A stretch of 64,000 bases of DNA from positions 1 to 64,000 of the forward strand of contig VWZX01001144.1 of NCBI GenBank assembly GCA_013399015.1, written 5' to 3'. A model generated the notes under the pieces. The model was not told the DNA's origin and did not search any database. It saw only the letters and a program-made list of their open reading frames with translations. Made by a program: the position numbers and the translations under genes. Below are positions 48,417-58,800 of this stretch, one piece after another. The DNA is from Galbula dea (taxonomy: Eukaryota > Chordata > Aves > Piciformes > Galbulidae). Position 1 is the first letter of the stretch. Every line of letters begins with the position of its first letter.

Positions 48417-50660
48417 ATAATTGAGACCAAAAGCAAAGGGTTAAAGCAAAAAATGTGAAAGAGAAACAAAAAACAAACCCAGAATCTCAAAAGCAAAAGC
48501 TAGCAGTTCTGTTGAATTTCTTGCATTGTTTCAGTGCTGCCCTGGACTGTGTTTTTTCTATGCAGTGTCAACTCTACCGTCTGGTTGTTTCCTTGTTCAT
48601 GTCTGTGCGTGTAATTGCTTACCTACCTTTCTCTGTAAAAGTTGTGACTTCAGGGCTGTTGTCAACAGTGTACAAAGAATGTGCCTCTTCAGAGCCCAGT
48701 GCAACTGTACCTTTGGGGTGGTTAGCCAGTATTTTTGGAGTATTCTATATCGTTCAGTAAAGTACAGCCGAGGTGCAAACGGAACTCCTTTTGCTTCCCG
48801 TGTGAGTGTGTGCACACTGTACTCCCAGCCTTTCCTTTCCTCTCTCTGTGCGTGTGCATGACCCATAGCTAGGTGATCCAGATGATATTTTTTAAACTCT
48901 AGATTAGAATTTGCTAGTGAGGCTTTTTAGTTATAATTTTATAAAGTTTGTTAACCTTTGAGTTTGACTTCTACACCAGTGGAAGTCTGATATTTCAGTG
49001 ATTCCATAAGATACAGTTCTTCCCAAGGAATATTTAAAATATCTTCTATTTTACATACTGGTATTCATATTTTTAGTAATGCTGCATTTAAATTCTTAGC
49101 TACAAAGCTATGTAAATGGGCCACCTATGTGCAATATCTTAGTGAAAGTGTATTTCGTGTATCCTATTTCAATTCAGTAGTACCTTTTGTTGTTGTTCTC
49201 AACTAGTCCTCCGTGGAGATTTTTAATGAAAACTAATGCAAATGCTTTCCAAAATCTTAGCTAAGAGTTAAATCCCAGGTTATTTGGTGAGAAGTACCTC
49301 AAGGACTGTTAAACTTCCTGGGTTTTTTTTATATTTAAATAGAGAGATGTTAGGAGATGGCAGACCAAGGTACCTTGAACCAGCTAGGGAGCTTGCCCCT
49401 CGATTGGAACACGGGGCAAAAATCTTCGGTCTCCTTGGCCAACTCAGGTCTGTATCGGAAACCTAGGAATATCCAGAGAGCTCTAAAGCAAATGCAGTCC
49501 CAGCAGGATCCACATAAACAGGGTGTGCAACAACTGCTCAGAAAGAGCCGACATGCCTGACAACTGCTAGATTTTCTGTAGGTCAGTTATTGGTGATTTT
49601 TCTTTCCTAAGCGATTTCGAATGTAGTATCAGGAGAAGTGCAGAGGCAGGCAGTTGAAGTGTTGTGAGAAATCTAACCCAGAATCACAAGCTGCACAAAG
49701 CTAGCATACCAGAAAGCTTAGTCGCTACTGAGCCACAAAACTATAATTTTCCTCTTGAATGTGTACAAAGATGAGTAGTGGCCATTAGTTGAGTGCAAAC
49801 AATTTTGTTTAAAGGGAAAACAGCCTTATGTCCCACCTCTGTTTTCCCTACAAACACTGGAAGAAATTATCAGTGAGAATCATCATTCTTAGTGTTTCTT
49901 TTATTTGTACAAGCTGGCTGGTAAGATGAGAATTAAGGTATGCATTATTAGCTATTTAAATGTTTGTGGTGAGTGCTACTGTTTACTACCTATCAGTAAA
50001 TGACATGAGTATTTTGCTTTAGTGATCAGCATTTGTCTGGGTCAGTGATCATTCCAGTGATGGCGTTGGCTATTTTTATTCTGTAGTCAGAAAATTCCAC
50101 TGAGAATCAGGTTCAGAAATCCTTACCTCCAGACACTGTAAAAGTGAATAAACCACACTGCCCTGGGGTGAAGAGATGAATCTGATGATTGAGTTCATTT
50201 AAAGCAGTTGGTAATCTTTTGCATGTAGTAGTGCAAGTATTCACAAGTGCTTTTCACACGATGACATTAGCGAGTTGTGTGTGCAGAGAGGAGACGCTGG
50301 GTGCCTCGGATGACATGATGGGTGTCTCAGACAGGACCTCAGCTCGTTGCCTGCAAAGGATTCACAAGGGCACACACTATTACTGCATACCACAGACCAG
50401 AAGCAAGCCAAAATGTCTCTCTGCATGCAAGCATGCTTAGGTGCAATATTGTGGGTAACAGGGAACAGATGTTTTACAGTGTAGGCTTAATGTTCAGATT
50501 TGTTGAGTTATTTTTGGTAAAAGTTTCTTTCATGATTGTTGCCTTTTGTACAACCCAGCTGCAAGAAAGTGAGCAAATGCTGGAAGTGTGACAGCAGTAT
50601 ATCTTTTATGTGAAATATCTTGTACAGCTTAATGTGCAATAAAAGAAAGTTATATCTGTC
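48349..50660 (+). other. SYN2: Synapsin IIb tail plus 3' UTR; start of intron 11 for synapsin IIa
   Basis: For the IIb transcript this is the end of coding (to 48416) followed by a probable 2.2 kb 3' UTR ending near the AATAAA at 50638-50643. For IIa it is the first part of an intron running to 52096. CpGs look commoner here than in the large introns, compatible with a constrained UTR. No other open frame here looks real. The 3' end is inferred from the signal alone. Confidence 0.6.
50638..50643 (+). terminator. SYN2: Polyadenylation signal, candidate for synapsin IIb mRNA
   Basis: AATAAA in GTGCAATAAAAGAAAG, followed within 30 bp by T/GT-rich sequence (TTATATCTGTCTTCAGTGT). It is the first convincing hexamer I see after the IIb stop codon, 2.2 kb downstream. 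Confidence 0.55.
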
Positions 50661-52096
50661 TTCAGTGTAAAGTTTCTGGCATTCCAGCCTGTATGTGCAA
50701 GTGGGGGAAAGAAACCTTTCTGGTTTTCAATATTGAGTGAAAGGAGACTAATGAGAAAATGATCCTTATTAAGATGTTGCAAGACCATGTTATCACCTTC
50801 AAATATTTCTTACAGAAGTGGTTCAAATTAATAAACAATGGAGGCACATTCCTTAACATCCAGTACGTGCTATTTATCTTTCTACACCGCAACACACTGC
50901 TACAACTGTATTAAAACTTACTGAAGCATTAGTACATGCTGTTCTCAGACACATACACTGGAATCTCATCTAGTAAGTGGAAAACTAACTATAATAGCAA
51001 TTAAAAAAAATAATCATGTGTTGCAGCAGCACTTCCAGATATGAAGGTTTTATTTGAGAGACCTGCATAGATTAAGTCTTTTACTTGTACTAACTGTCTC
51101 TGTAGGACTAAAAATTCCCCAATGTTCAGAACATCTAGATCAGTTGTCTTCTATAATATTTACTGTTCAGCAAAGCTCCTGCCCTGACTGAAACATTATA
51201 CAAACAACTGGCTCAGAATTTCCTTCTGTCCTTTCTTCCCCTTAACTCAGATGGCCTGCGTGCCTTGTCACGTGCAAGCATACTCAGTTATAACAACTAT
51301 CAGCCCAGATAACCACGTTCAGACATCTGATAGGAGATAAAAGCAGCATGCCCACTGACACAGCATTATTTCAGGCAGAAGGCAGAAAGAAAACCAAAAC
51401 CCTGTGTGATGAGGTAGCATCTTTCAGCCATGAATTTCACAAACTAAGTCTCTACTCCACGTTTTAGTTTCACACTTGCTGCAGTATTTTGCCAGTATGC
51501 TTCCTTCTCAGTGGAAAGTTCTCCTCGGTAAAGAATTAGTAATGACTTAGCTTGTGTTTCTTGTACTGTTCTTCACTAAGGGCTTAAATAAGTTATCAAA
51601 AGGCTTTCAGCTAGCTGGAAAATTTCAGTGTAAAGTTGTTTTACTGCTGTAAGAGTGAATCTAAGAGGAATGTTACAGAAGTAAGTTTAAAGCTTTGGAG
51701 GAACAAAGCTGCAGTAGCTACCCAGAAAATAGGAGCTGGATTGCTGAAGTAGATATTACTGGTGAATTCAGTTATCTCACAGCCTCTCCTTGAGCTGGGC
51801 CAAAATTATACTGGGTGTAACTCCATTGTTGGGTTTGAAGTTGGTGCCACTACTGCTTGGGATAAATGGGTACTTCTTAGCAATTTTTAGGATGAATTGT
51901 AGGGGCTCCGAGTTACTAATGTACCAACTGTGATTAGAAGTATTGACTACTTGAAACTGCAGTCCATATGAATAGAGTTTTGCCTCAAAAGTAGAATTAA
52001 TCACATTCAAGGATTATTTTATAGTGTTGGATAAGAAGTCTAGTAAGAAGTCTTTGATACTATAACATTATGAAGTTTTTCTTGTACTGAACCTAG
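50661..52096 (+). other. SYN2: SYN2 intron 11, right part
   Basis: No exon or recognised repeat. It ends at the acceptor CTTGTACTGAACCTAG, which has a rather weak polypyrimidine tract. Confidence 0.65.
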
Positions 52097-52538
52097 GGGG
52101 CCCAGTGCAACCCCAAGGAATGCAATCACAAAGCCAGGAGCCATTGCAGCCACAACGCATGTATCCCCCTGGGCAGTCAGCAAAGCCCTCAGCTTCCCAG
52201 CCACAGCGCCCACCTGGACCCACAACTCAGCAACCACGTCCCCAGGCTCAAGGTCCTTCCAGCACCAGGTTATCAAAGGAAGCAGAACCCCAGCTGCAGC
52301 CCCAGCCTGCTCCAAAGCCAGCTCCACAGCCAGCTCCAAAGCCAGCTCCGAAGCCAGCTCAACAGCCAGCTCCAAAGCAAGCTCCACAGCCAGCTCCAAA
52401 GCCAGCTCCACAGCCAGCTCCAAAGCCAGCTCAACAGCCTGCTCCAAAGCCAGCTGCACAGCCAGCTCCACAGCCTGCTCCACAGCCCGCTCCACAGCCT
52501 GCTCCACAACAGAAGCCTCAGTCTCATCCACAGCTTAA
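52097..52538 (+). CDS. SYN2: SYN2 exon 12 (synapsin IIa proline-rich linker)
   Basis: This 442 bp exon is used in synapsin IIa. It starts phase 1 (G|GG) with GGPVQPQGMQSQSQEP, aligning with the PQGGPGQPQGMQ start of the mammalian IIa linker, and ends HPQLN with the Asn codon split AA|C at donor GTAAGA. In between it is rich in Pro, Gln, Ala and Ser, as is usual for this fast-evolving region, which in synapsins binds SH3 domains and supports phase separation. Its second half is a 17-unit Pro-Ala tetrapeptide array (52306-52509) that I do not know from mammalian SYN2. No stop or frameshift interrupts it. The mirror-image open frame on the - strand at 52040-52531 is a composition shadow. Confidence 0.93.
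52306..52509 (+). repeat. SYN2: Coding minisatellite: 17 x 12 bp (Pro-Ala-Pro-Lys/Gln)
   Basis: Units of the form CCAGCTCCAAAG or CCAGCTCCACAG encode PAPK and PAPQ, with variants PAQQ, QAPQ and PAAQ. Seventeen contiguous units fit in 204 bp, all in frame. A higher-order period of about 72 bp is visible: PAPK-PAQQ-PAPK recurs six units later. The last four units are all PAPQ. Variation between units is mostly single-base. Confidence 0.92.
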
Positions 52539-54764
52539 GTAAGATTTGCTTTATCCATTTTCTTTTCTCTTCATAGCACAGGTTTTGGTGTCGTGACTGT
52601 GTTTTGGGTGTTGCTCTGATAGTTAGGAAAAAACCATACGTGTGCCTGAGTCTAAAATGAGGTTAAAACGTTTCAGAAAGCTTTTTCTCAGTCTGATTGT
52701 GATGGTATCTTTAGTTACATCCCAGTCACTACACAAAATGTCATGTACTAGTTGTGCAATTTCTGCCCCAGCTAGGTCTGAAAACTGATGGTATTTATTT
52801 TTTCCTATTGATGTCACTGACTCATGATCTGGGTGTGCTGTGAGCCTGCACAGAAAAGAGGAAGCTTTATCTATTTAAACTTTTAACCTTGCAGCCACTC
52901 AGACTCCAGTTTCAAAAGGCCTATCTCAGAGACAACCCCAGTAACATGCTAGACAGTGGCTGCCAGACTGGGTTTCCTTAGGGTCCCCCTTCAGTCATGG
53001 TTAGACATGGCTACAGCACCTGCAGTTCAGACAGGTCCTCTCACCCTTTTTCACCCCCTCACATGCTGATGGTAGTGTGAGCCAGTTCCCAGTCCTCACC
53101 TGGGCACGAGTCAGTGGAAAGGAAGTGTTAGGAGACAACAGGCAAAGGTGACAATATTTTCCTTGCCTTCCTAGGACAGTGTATTTCTTGATTCTGTTTT
53201 ATGATCACAAAACTCAAATTAATTCATCCATTGTTGAAGTGTATGTAGAGAACAGGGAGGTCACTTGTGCTAAGCAAGTTGGAAACTAGTTTATAGTTTG
53301 CAACTTACCATGTAAACTTATGACATTTAAGACAGTTAAGATCAGGCACAGAACTTGCAGCACACACTGTTTCCCAGTTTCTTCCTTTCCTTTAGTTCCT
53401 TCTTCTAACCTACACTCATTTTTATCTTCTTCAGACAGAAGAGAATAGTCTCTATTTGAACTAAAATACAAAAGGAGAGATTAAAGATTTTAAGATGCAG
53501 CCATAAGAGGAGTATTTCCCCTAACTTTCAAGAAGCAGTTTTAGGTGCACACCAAGACTCAGATCTCCTGCCTGTAGGACTCTACACAAAGCACACACTC
53601 TATTTGCATGTGTATGCTTTGTATTCACCCACATGCTGTTGCCTAACCTGTATGTACATGTTATTAATCTGTGAATAAATATTTAATTAGGCTACTTATT
53701 GTGTTACTAATCAAGTCAAGTGCTGCTTCCCACCCTCCCTCTTTCAGTGAGTACAAACAAACATTTATCAGTCTATTCTCATTAGCAGAACTATAATTTA
53801 TGAAAAACCCAAAACGCCTGTGGCACTGTTTGCTGTACATTATTAGTTTAGAGGCAGAGGAGTTGGAAACCATGAAGAGCATAAGACAATCTGAATAAGA
53901 AAAGGGCTTCAGTTTTACTATAGCCAAAACTGAAATCCTGTAATTGTACTGAGATTAAAATTAACTCAGTTGACTAGTTTAACTGATGCATGGATGTCTT
54001 TATAGAAAGATTATAACTCATTAATGTTTTCTATTTTAATTCAAGCTTACTTTTAAAGTATTATTTTATCTGATAAGTTAAAGTTTTAAACTTCAGGTAG
54101 TTTCCTTCTTGTATGTTGTTTTATTCATGCTTAGAGAAACTTATACCACAGTTACATGATGGCACTAAAACCAGAATAGCATTGCTATTAGAGACTAAGT
54201 GCTTGTAGACAAGAAAAACTGTATCTGATTTGGGGAATGTTTTTAAAGGTATAAGGTGGAATTAAGCCTCCATCAAGGCTCCAGTGTCCAATATATATAC
54301 ATAGAGAGAGACAGAGCTTATTACAGCTTCAGGATTCATTCTTCAAACTCTTGCCAATCTAGCTGGTTTTTCTTTGTGCATACCTGTTTGCAGCCGTAAA
54401 CGACACAAGTATCAGTCATCCTATGCTGGGTGGTGATTTGGCCTTAGCAGGGAGACCACTTTTTCCTGGAGTTCCCATTTACTGGAGTACAGTGTTTCAG
54501 ACCTGTGAAAAATAAGCAGTGTGTTCTCTGAAGAAAAGATGAGCCTACTTCTCAACCCCGAGTGCAGAAGGAGCCTCTGCTGTGTTGCAGCAGCTCTGTA
54601 GGCTCCATCTGACCGTATTGCTTGTGCTGAGTGTTTTGTTCACCTACCAGCTGCCCGCATCTCATGGCCATTGTTCCTTTTCTCATCATTTACAGCAGTT
54701 GTAGGTGGCTGGGAGCTGGCAGACAGCGTGACCATACAACCCATGTTTCATTTTTGTCTTGCAG
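52539..54764 (+). other. SYN2: SYN2 intron 12
   Basis: About 2.2 kb with no exon and no CR1 recognised; short AT/AG simple sequence lies near 54290-54312. It ends in CATTTTTGTCTTGCAG. Confidence 0.75.
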
Positions 54765-54900
54765 CAAGTCGCAGTCTCTGACAAATGCCTTCAGTTTCAC
54801 AGAATCCTCCTTCTTCCGCTCATCGGTGAATGAAGATGAAGCAAAAGCTGAAACCATTCGAAACTTGAGGAAATCCTTTGCTAGCCTTTTTTCTGATTAG
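54765..54900 (+). CDS. SYN2: SYN2 exon 13 (domain E of synapsin IIa), C-terminus
   Basis: The exon starts with the C completing the split Asn codon, then encodes KSQSLTNAFSFTESSFFRSS followed by the charged NEDEAKAETIRNLRKS and FASLFSD, stop TAG at 54898-54900. Domain E is the highly conserved tail of the a-type synapsins and is needed for vesicle clustering and for regulating release kinetics. FTESSFFRSS identifies SYN2 (human FSESSFFRSS); SYN1 and SYN3 differ in this stretch. Acceptor TTTTTGTCTTGCAG is strong. Confidence 0.96.
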
Positions 54901-55027
54901 CCAGCTTCATCTAAATGCACCTAGCAGATAGTCTAAAAACCACGTGAATGTCCCATTGGTTTTGTTCTCCCTGTGGCCATGCCCTTCTCTACTGTGCTAA
55001 CTGTTGTATTCAGCAATATGTTAAACT

Positions 55028-55058
55028 CCCCCCCCCAAAAAAAAAGAGAAAAAAAAAA
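55028..55058. repeat. C-run followed by A-rich tract in the 3' UTR
   Basis: Nine C residues followed by A runs interrupted by GAG. Simple sequence and a likely site of length variation. Confidence 0.8.
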
Positions 55059-55235
55059 TCTAGAAGGACTTTGATGAGATCCCATCAGGAACATGTATAA
55101 GGAGGGATAAAGAAGGAAGGGTTCCATTGCTAACACAGAAAGCCTAATTCTAAGGTCCTTACCCATTGTAATCTTGTGGCCTTACTGTGACTGAACTATA
55201 TAATCCTATTTGAGACTCCTTTGTAGAACTGTGTT

Positions 55236-55241
55236 AATAAA
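55236..55241 (+). terminator. SYN2: Polyadenylation signal candidate 1, synapsin IIa
   Basis: AATAAA in GTGTTAATAAAGCATTG, about 340 bp after the stop, with T/G-rich sequence following (GGGTTTCTCCTTGC and, later, GTGTATTTTGTGTG). Confidence 0.6.
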
Positions 55242-55645
55242 GCATTGAGGAATGGGTTTCTCCTTGCTTCACCCATTCCCAGTGCGTTGCAATGCATGTG
55301 TATTTTGTGTGTAAATGTTTTGTAATGCAGAAGTAGAGTCTTGACTTGTTCTTGCCTCCCCAATCTAGGAGGCAATTCACACTGACATTCTTGTTGAGCC
55401 ACATAAATAACGTGAGAAATTGAAGCAGTTTCTTCTTCCTTATACAATCTTTCCATCAGCTGGTTGTAAACTTCTGATGTATTGCTGAGAGTTGCCAGTA
55501 CACTAACTTAATGTCATAAATAGAGTGTATATGTACTACTGTATCTCCATATGTCTATTTAAATTGATTTCCAAAGTGTAACCATAACTGGGTTTAGTTG
55601 CACAGAATATGCATGATGTTACCCTTATTTTTGTGAACACCTTCT

Positions 55646-55651
55646 AATAAA
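55646..55651 (+). terminator. SYN2: Polyadenylation signal candidate 2, synapsin IIa
   Basis: AATAAA in CTTCTAATAAATGTAAAG, followed by GTGCCATGCCTG and a T/G-rich downstream region (TATATGTTGTCTGTTTTG). Confidence 0.5.
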
Positions 55652-55872
55652 TGTAAAGTGCCATGCCTGATTTAAACCAATGTCTTCTACAAAGCTTGTT
55701 TCCACACCAGTATATGTTGTCTGTTTTGACTGGTATTGAAAGGGTAGCTTTGTGATTCCACAGTATTTGGACACAAACCACTACTGTAAGGACATCAGCT
55801 ATCACAAAGAAATCCCATTTGGATCAACATCATAAAAAGCTGTACATTCTAGGAATCACATTTATACTTTCT

Positions 55873-55878
55873 AATAAA
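55873..55878 (+). terminator. SYN2: Polyadenylation signal candidate 3, synapsin IIa
   Basis: AATAAA in CTTTCTAATAAATGACAC. The downstream region is less convincing than for the other two. Confidence 0.35.
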
Positions 55879-58800
55879 TGACACATTTTAAAACTGTTTC
55901 TCTACCTTGAGAGAACAAAACTGATCCCAGACTTCGAGGTGATAGCAGCATTATTTAAAATGATCTAAATCAAACTGAAGTTCACTTGTAATCTCTAAGA
56001 CTATTCATTTCCACATGGTTATCATGTCCTTTTGCCTATCATGAATACCATGCAGGAATATGCCCTGCCAGGAAACAGTGCTGACAGGGGAAACAAGAAA
56101 ACAATGTGTGATGTTAGCGTGTCTGGGGGAGAAAATGATCGACACAATGGTAACCTGAAAACTCTGTGGGATTTCTAGTGGCTTTTCCTCAGAAGTTTTA
56201 CCTCCTGTAGATGTTAGTTTATGAAGTCTGGGTAAATCACAATCACCATTTGGTGACCTTTCAGCAGTTTTGGATTCCTTTGAGCGAAGAGCTTGGCTTG
56301 GGCCAGGAGGTTGGCAGTGGAGGATGGAAACTTTAATTGCCAGTGATGTCAGAATTCAGTTCGTACATTAGCATCTGATCACTCTTTGTTTGTCAACAGT
56401 CAAGGTTGATGATCCTAGCATAGGTGTTTCCTGAAAAGCAGGCATGTCCAACTCACCCACGGAACACAACTGACACCCTTCCTGGATTGACAGCGAGGAC
56501 TGACTCGATGTCACAACTGAACCATCATGACTAGGACAATCCTTCCCTCCAGGTTAAGAGTAAAATGAACTTATGGGTAAGTTTGCACTGCAGCATTACA
56601 AACATTAACCACATAGCACTGCTCTCTGTAAGGCCGAATCTCTGCTTGGCCTATAACTCTCCTCTTTGGGGAGCAGCCCTCAGAGAAGCCCACTTACTGA
56701 ATTCATTTCAGGAGGACCAGGCTGTGTGCAGAACCCTGTAGTTTAGACAGTGAATCCTGTGGCAAACCAGAACGCTTTAACTGTTAATCATTTGTCTTAG
56801 TTCCTAAAGAGCAGCTATACTTGGATTTTTTTGAAGCTTGGTCCCTCTCCTGCCCTCCTGCCCTGCACTGGATTAAACACCCTTCACTGGGCTGCAGCAC
56901 CGACCGTGAGCAGCTCTGGAGCCTTTCATGTCTGAGAAGCACTTTACTTTGAGATTAGAAAGATTAATCAAAGTTGCTAACGCAAATTAATTACTGCGTT
57001 AAAGAAAGCATAGTTAATTATGCATAGTTTGGCATGGTTGCTGATTAGCACATGCCTAGTTTCAGCAATATTCAGTACAATGTGAATTGCAGGGAGTTCA
57101 TTAGTCCTCAAGTCCTTTCGACTCGAGGCAAAGTTTCTCACTCCTATAAAATTCCCTCCCACCTCTTCCTGGGAGAAAACGGGTTTCACTGCAGTCTTTG
57201 TTTTACCATCTGGAACACAAAAAAGAACAGAAAAAAAGAGAGAGCAAGATGATGCAATCAAACCTGCATGGTGTATCCTCCCACACAATGTACATAACAT
57301 GTTGCCTCTCCACAATGCCAGCAGTTCTTTATACCTCCAAGCGTGCTAAAGCGTGTCACACGCAAGCTGATGCATGCTTCTGTTCCTTGGGCAGTGTTTC
57401 ATGGTTAAGACATTTTTAAGCAATCCATAACACATCTCCAAAATATTAATCAGGAAGAAAACCTGAGGTTTTATAAAAAGTCTGTTCAAACACTTACCAT
57501 CCTCTTTGTCTTCCTTCATTCAAGAGATCGCGCTTTGCATTCACGTGCAAGCTCTAGATACCCAGCTGCCCAATCTCATGCTGTCTGGGGTTGCATAAAT
57601 GGTAACAGAAGGAGAGTGTCTGTGGTTGCTCATCTTGTTGAACATTAGCCCAGGAACATAAAGAATGTAACTTCCTTTGCACCTTTCTCGTGCAGACACA
57701 GCTCACGATGCCACAGGTTCCCATCTGTTTCCGCGTCTTTCCCTTCTAAACCCGGATAACGTGAAGACTTACAGGAGCTCCTCATCAAGTTCAGGCTTAA
57801 GGTTGAGCTGGAGCCATTTTCTGACCATTAGGCCTGAAGCCAATCCAAAACACTGAAGCAGATTTCAAGAGATTATAATTATGGACACAGTGACTAATCT
57901 AGCTTTGAAAAAACCACGAACCCTCCAGTAAAAATTAGTCAGAAGAGTACTAAGGTACTTTGTAAACATTGTGTGTTCTTTGTATACTTCCTACTCCACA
58001 AGAACAAAGTCACTTCCCTGAGCCAGTGTTGTCTCAATGAACAGATGACACACCATAAAGCTCCTGTTTACCCAGTGGAAGAAGTCAGGGCATGTTGTCT
58101 GTCCATTGACCCGGCTGTGGCCAGGATTTGGTGCAATGCTACAAATCCATTTCCTAGCAAGTTGTCCCTCAACAGCAGGTTCCAGGGAGGCAGGGGAGGA
58201 TGCAGGTGGCTGAAGATGCCCAGCCTAGCTGTCCTCTAGTGCCTTTTTAGACTGCACATCACAATGCCTATGGTGGTACCCAGGATAGCCACAGAGGGGA
58301 CGACAGGGATGATAGGGGATCTGTGGGCAGCACTGCAATGGCAGTGGGAGGCTAGGCAGCATGTACAAAGGTGATCTAAAGTGGCACCAGTTGCCAGTGT
58401 TTGGGACTGAGTTTCTTTTTATGTCTGGATGCTGCTGTCTTACCCTCTGTAACCATTCCACCATGGAGTAAGGGGCAACTTAATTGAGCTTTGCCTTTCG
58501 TCTTCCCCTGGCAAAATGAAACTGTTCAGCAAGACAGTGCTGCAAACAAAAAAAGCATTTGTCAGTTTTGGTCACTTGTAGAGTTTATTTTTCCATCATT
58601 CCATTGATTACTGATTTATTTAATCATTCCATTGATTAGTGCCTCAAGAGTATTTTGATAGAGGTGATTGAAACTGTCACATATGCCAGTACAAATGAAT
58701 TCGTGTTCTGATTGACCATGCATGTCTCCAACAGAGAAATGCTTTTTATCAGGCATACTTTTCTAAGCAAGCATTTCTTCTTTTTTTAACAGATATTTTT

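Larger units (their letters stand above)
54901..55900 (+). other. SYN2: Synapsin IIa 3' UTR, probable
   Basis: From the stop to the last of three AATAAA hexamers (55236, 55646 and 55873). It contains a C9/A-rich tract at 55028-55058. Which end is used cannot be told from sequence; the first would give a 3' UTR of about 360 nt, the second about 770 nt. Confidence 0.6.

Noticed and set aside
52040..52531. Long - strand open frame of 163 codons with repeated VELALELA-like residues
   Set aside because: It is the mirror of the Pro-Ala coding minisatellite in SYN2 exon 12; the + strand frame has matching splice phases and homology, the - strand has neither.
58595..58638. 16 bp direct repeat ATCATTCCATTGATTA spaced 28 bp
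   Set aside because: Looks like a local slippage duplication in AT-rich DNA, not a target-site duplication or a regulatory array.
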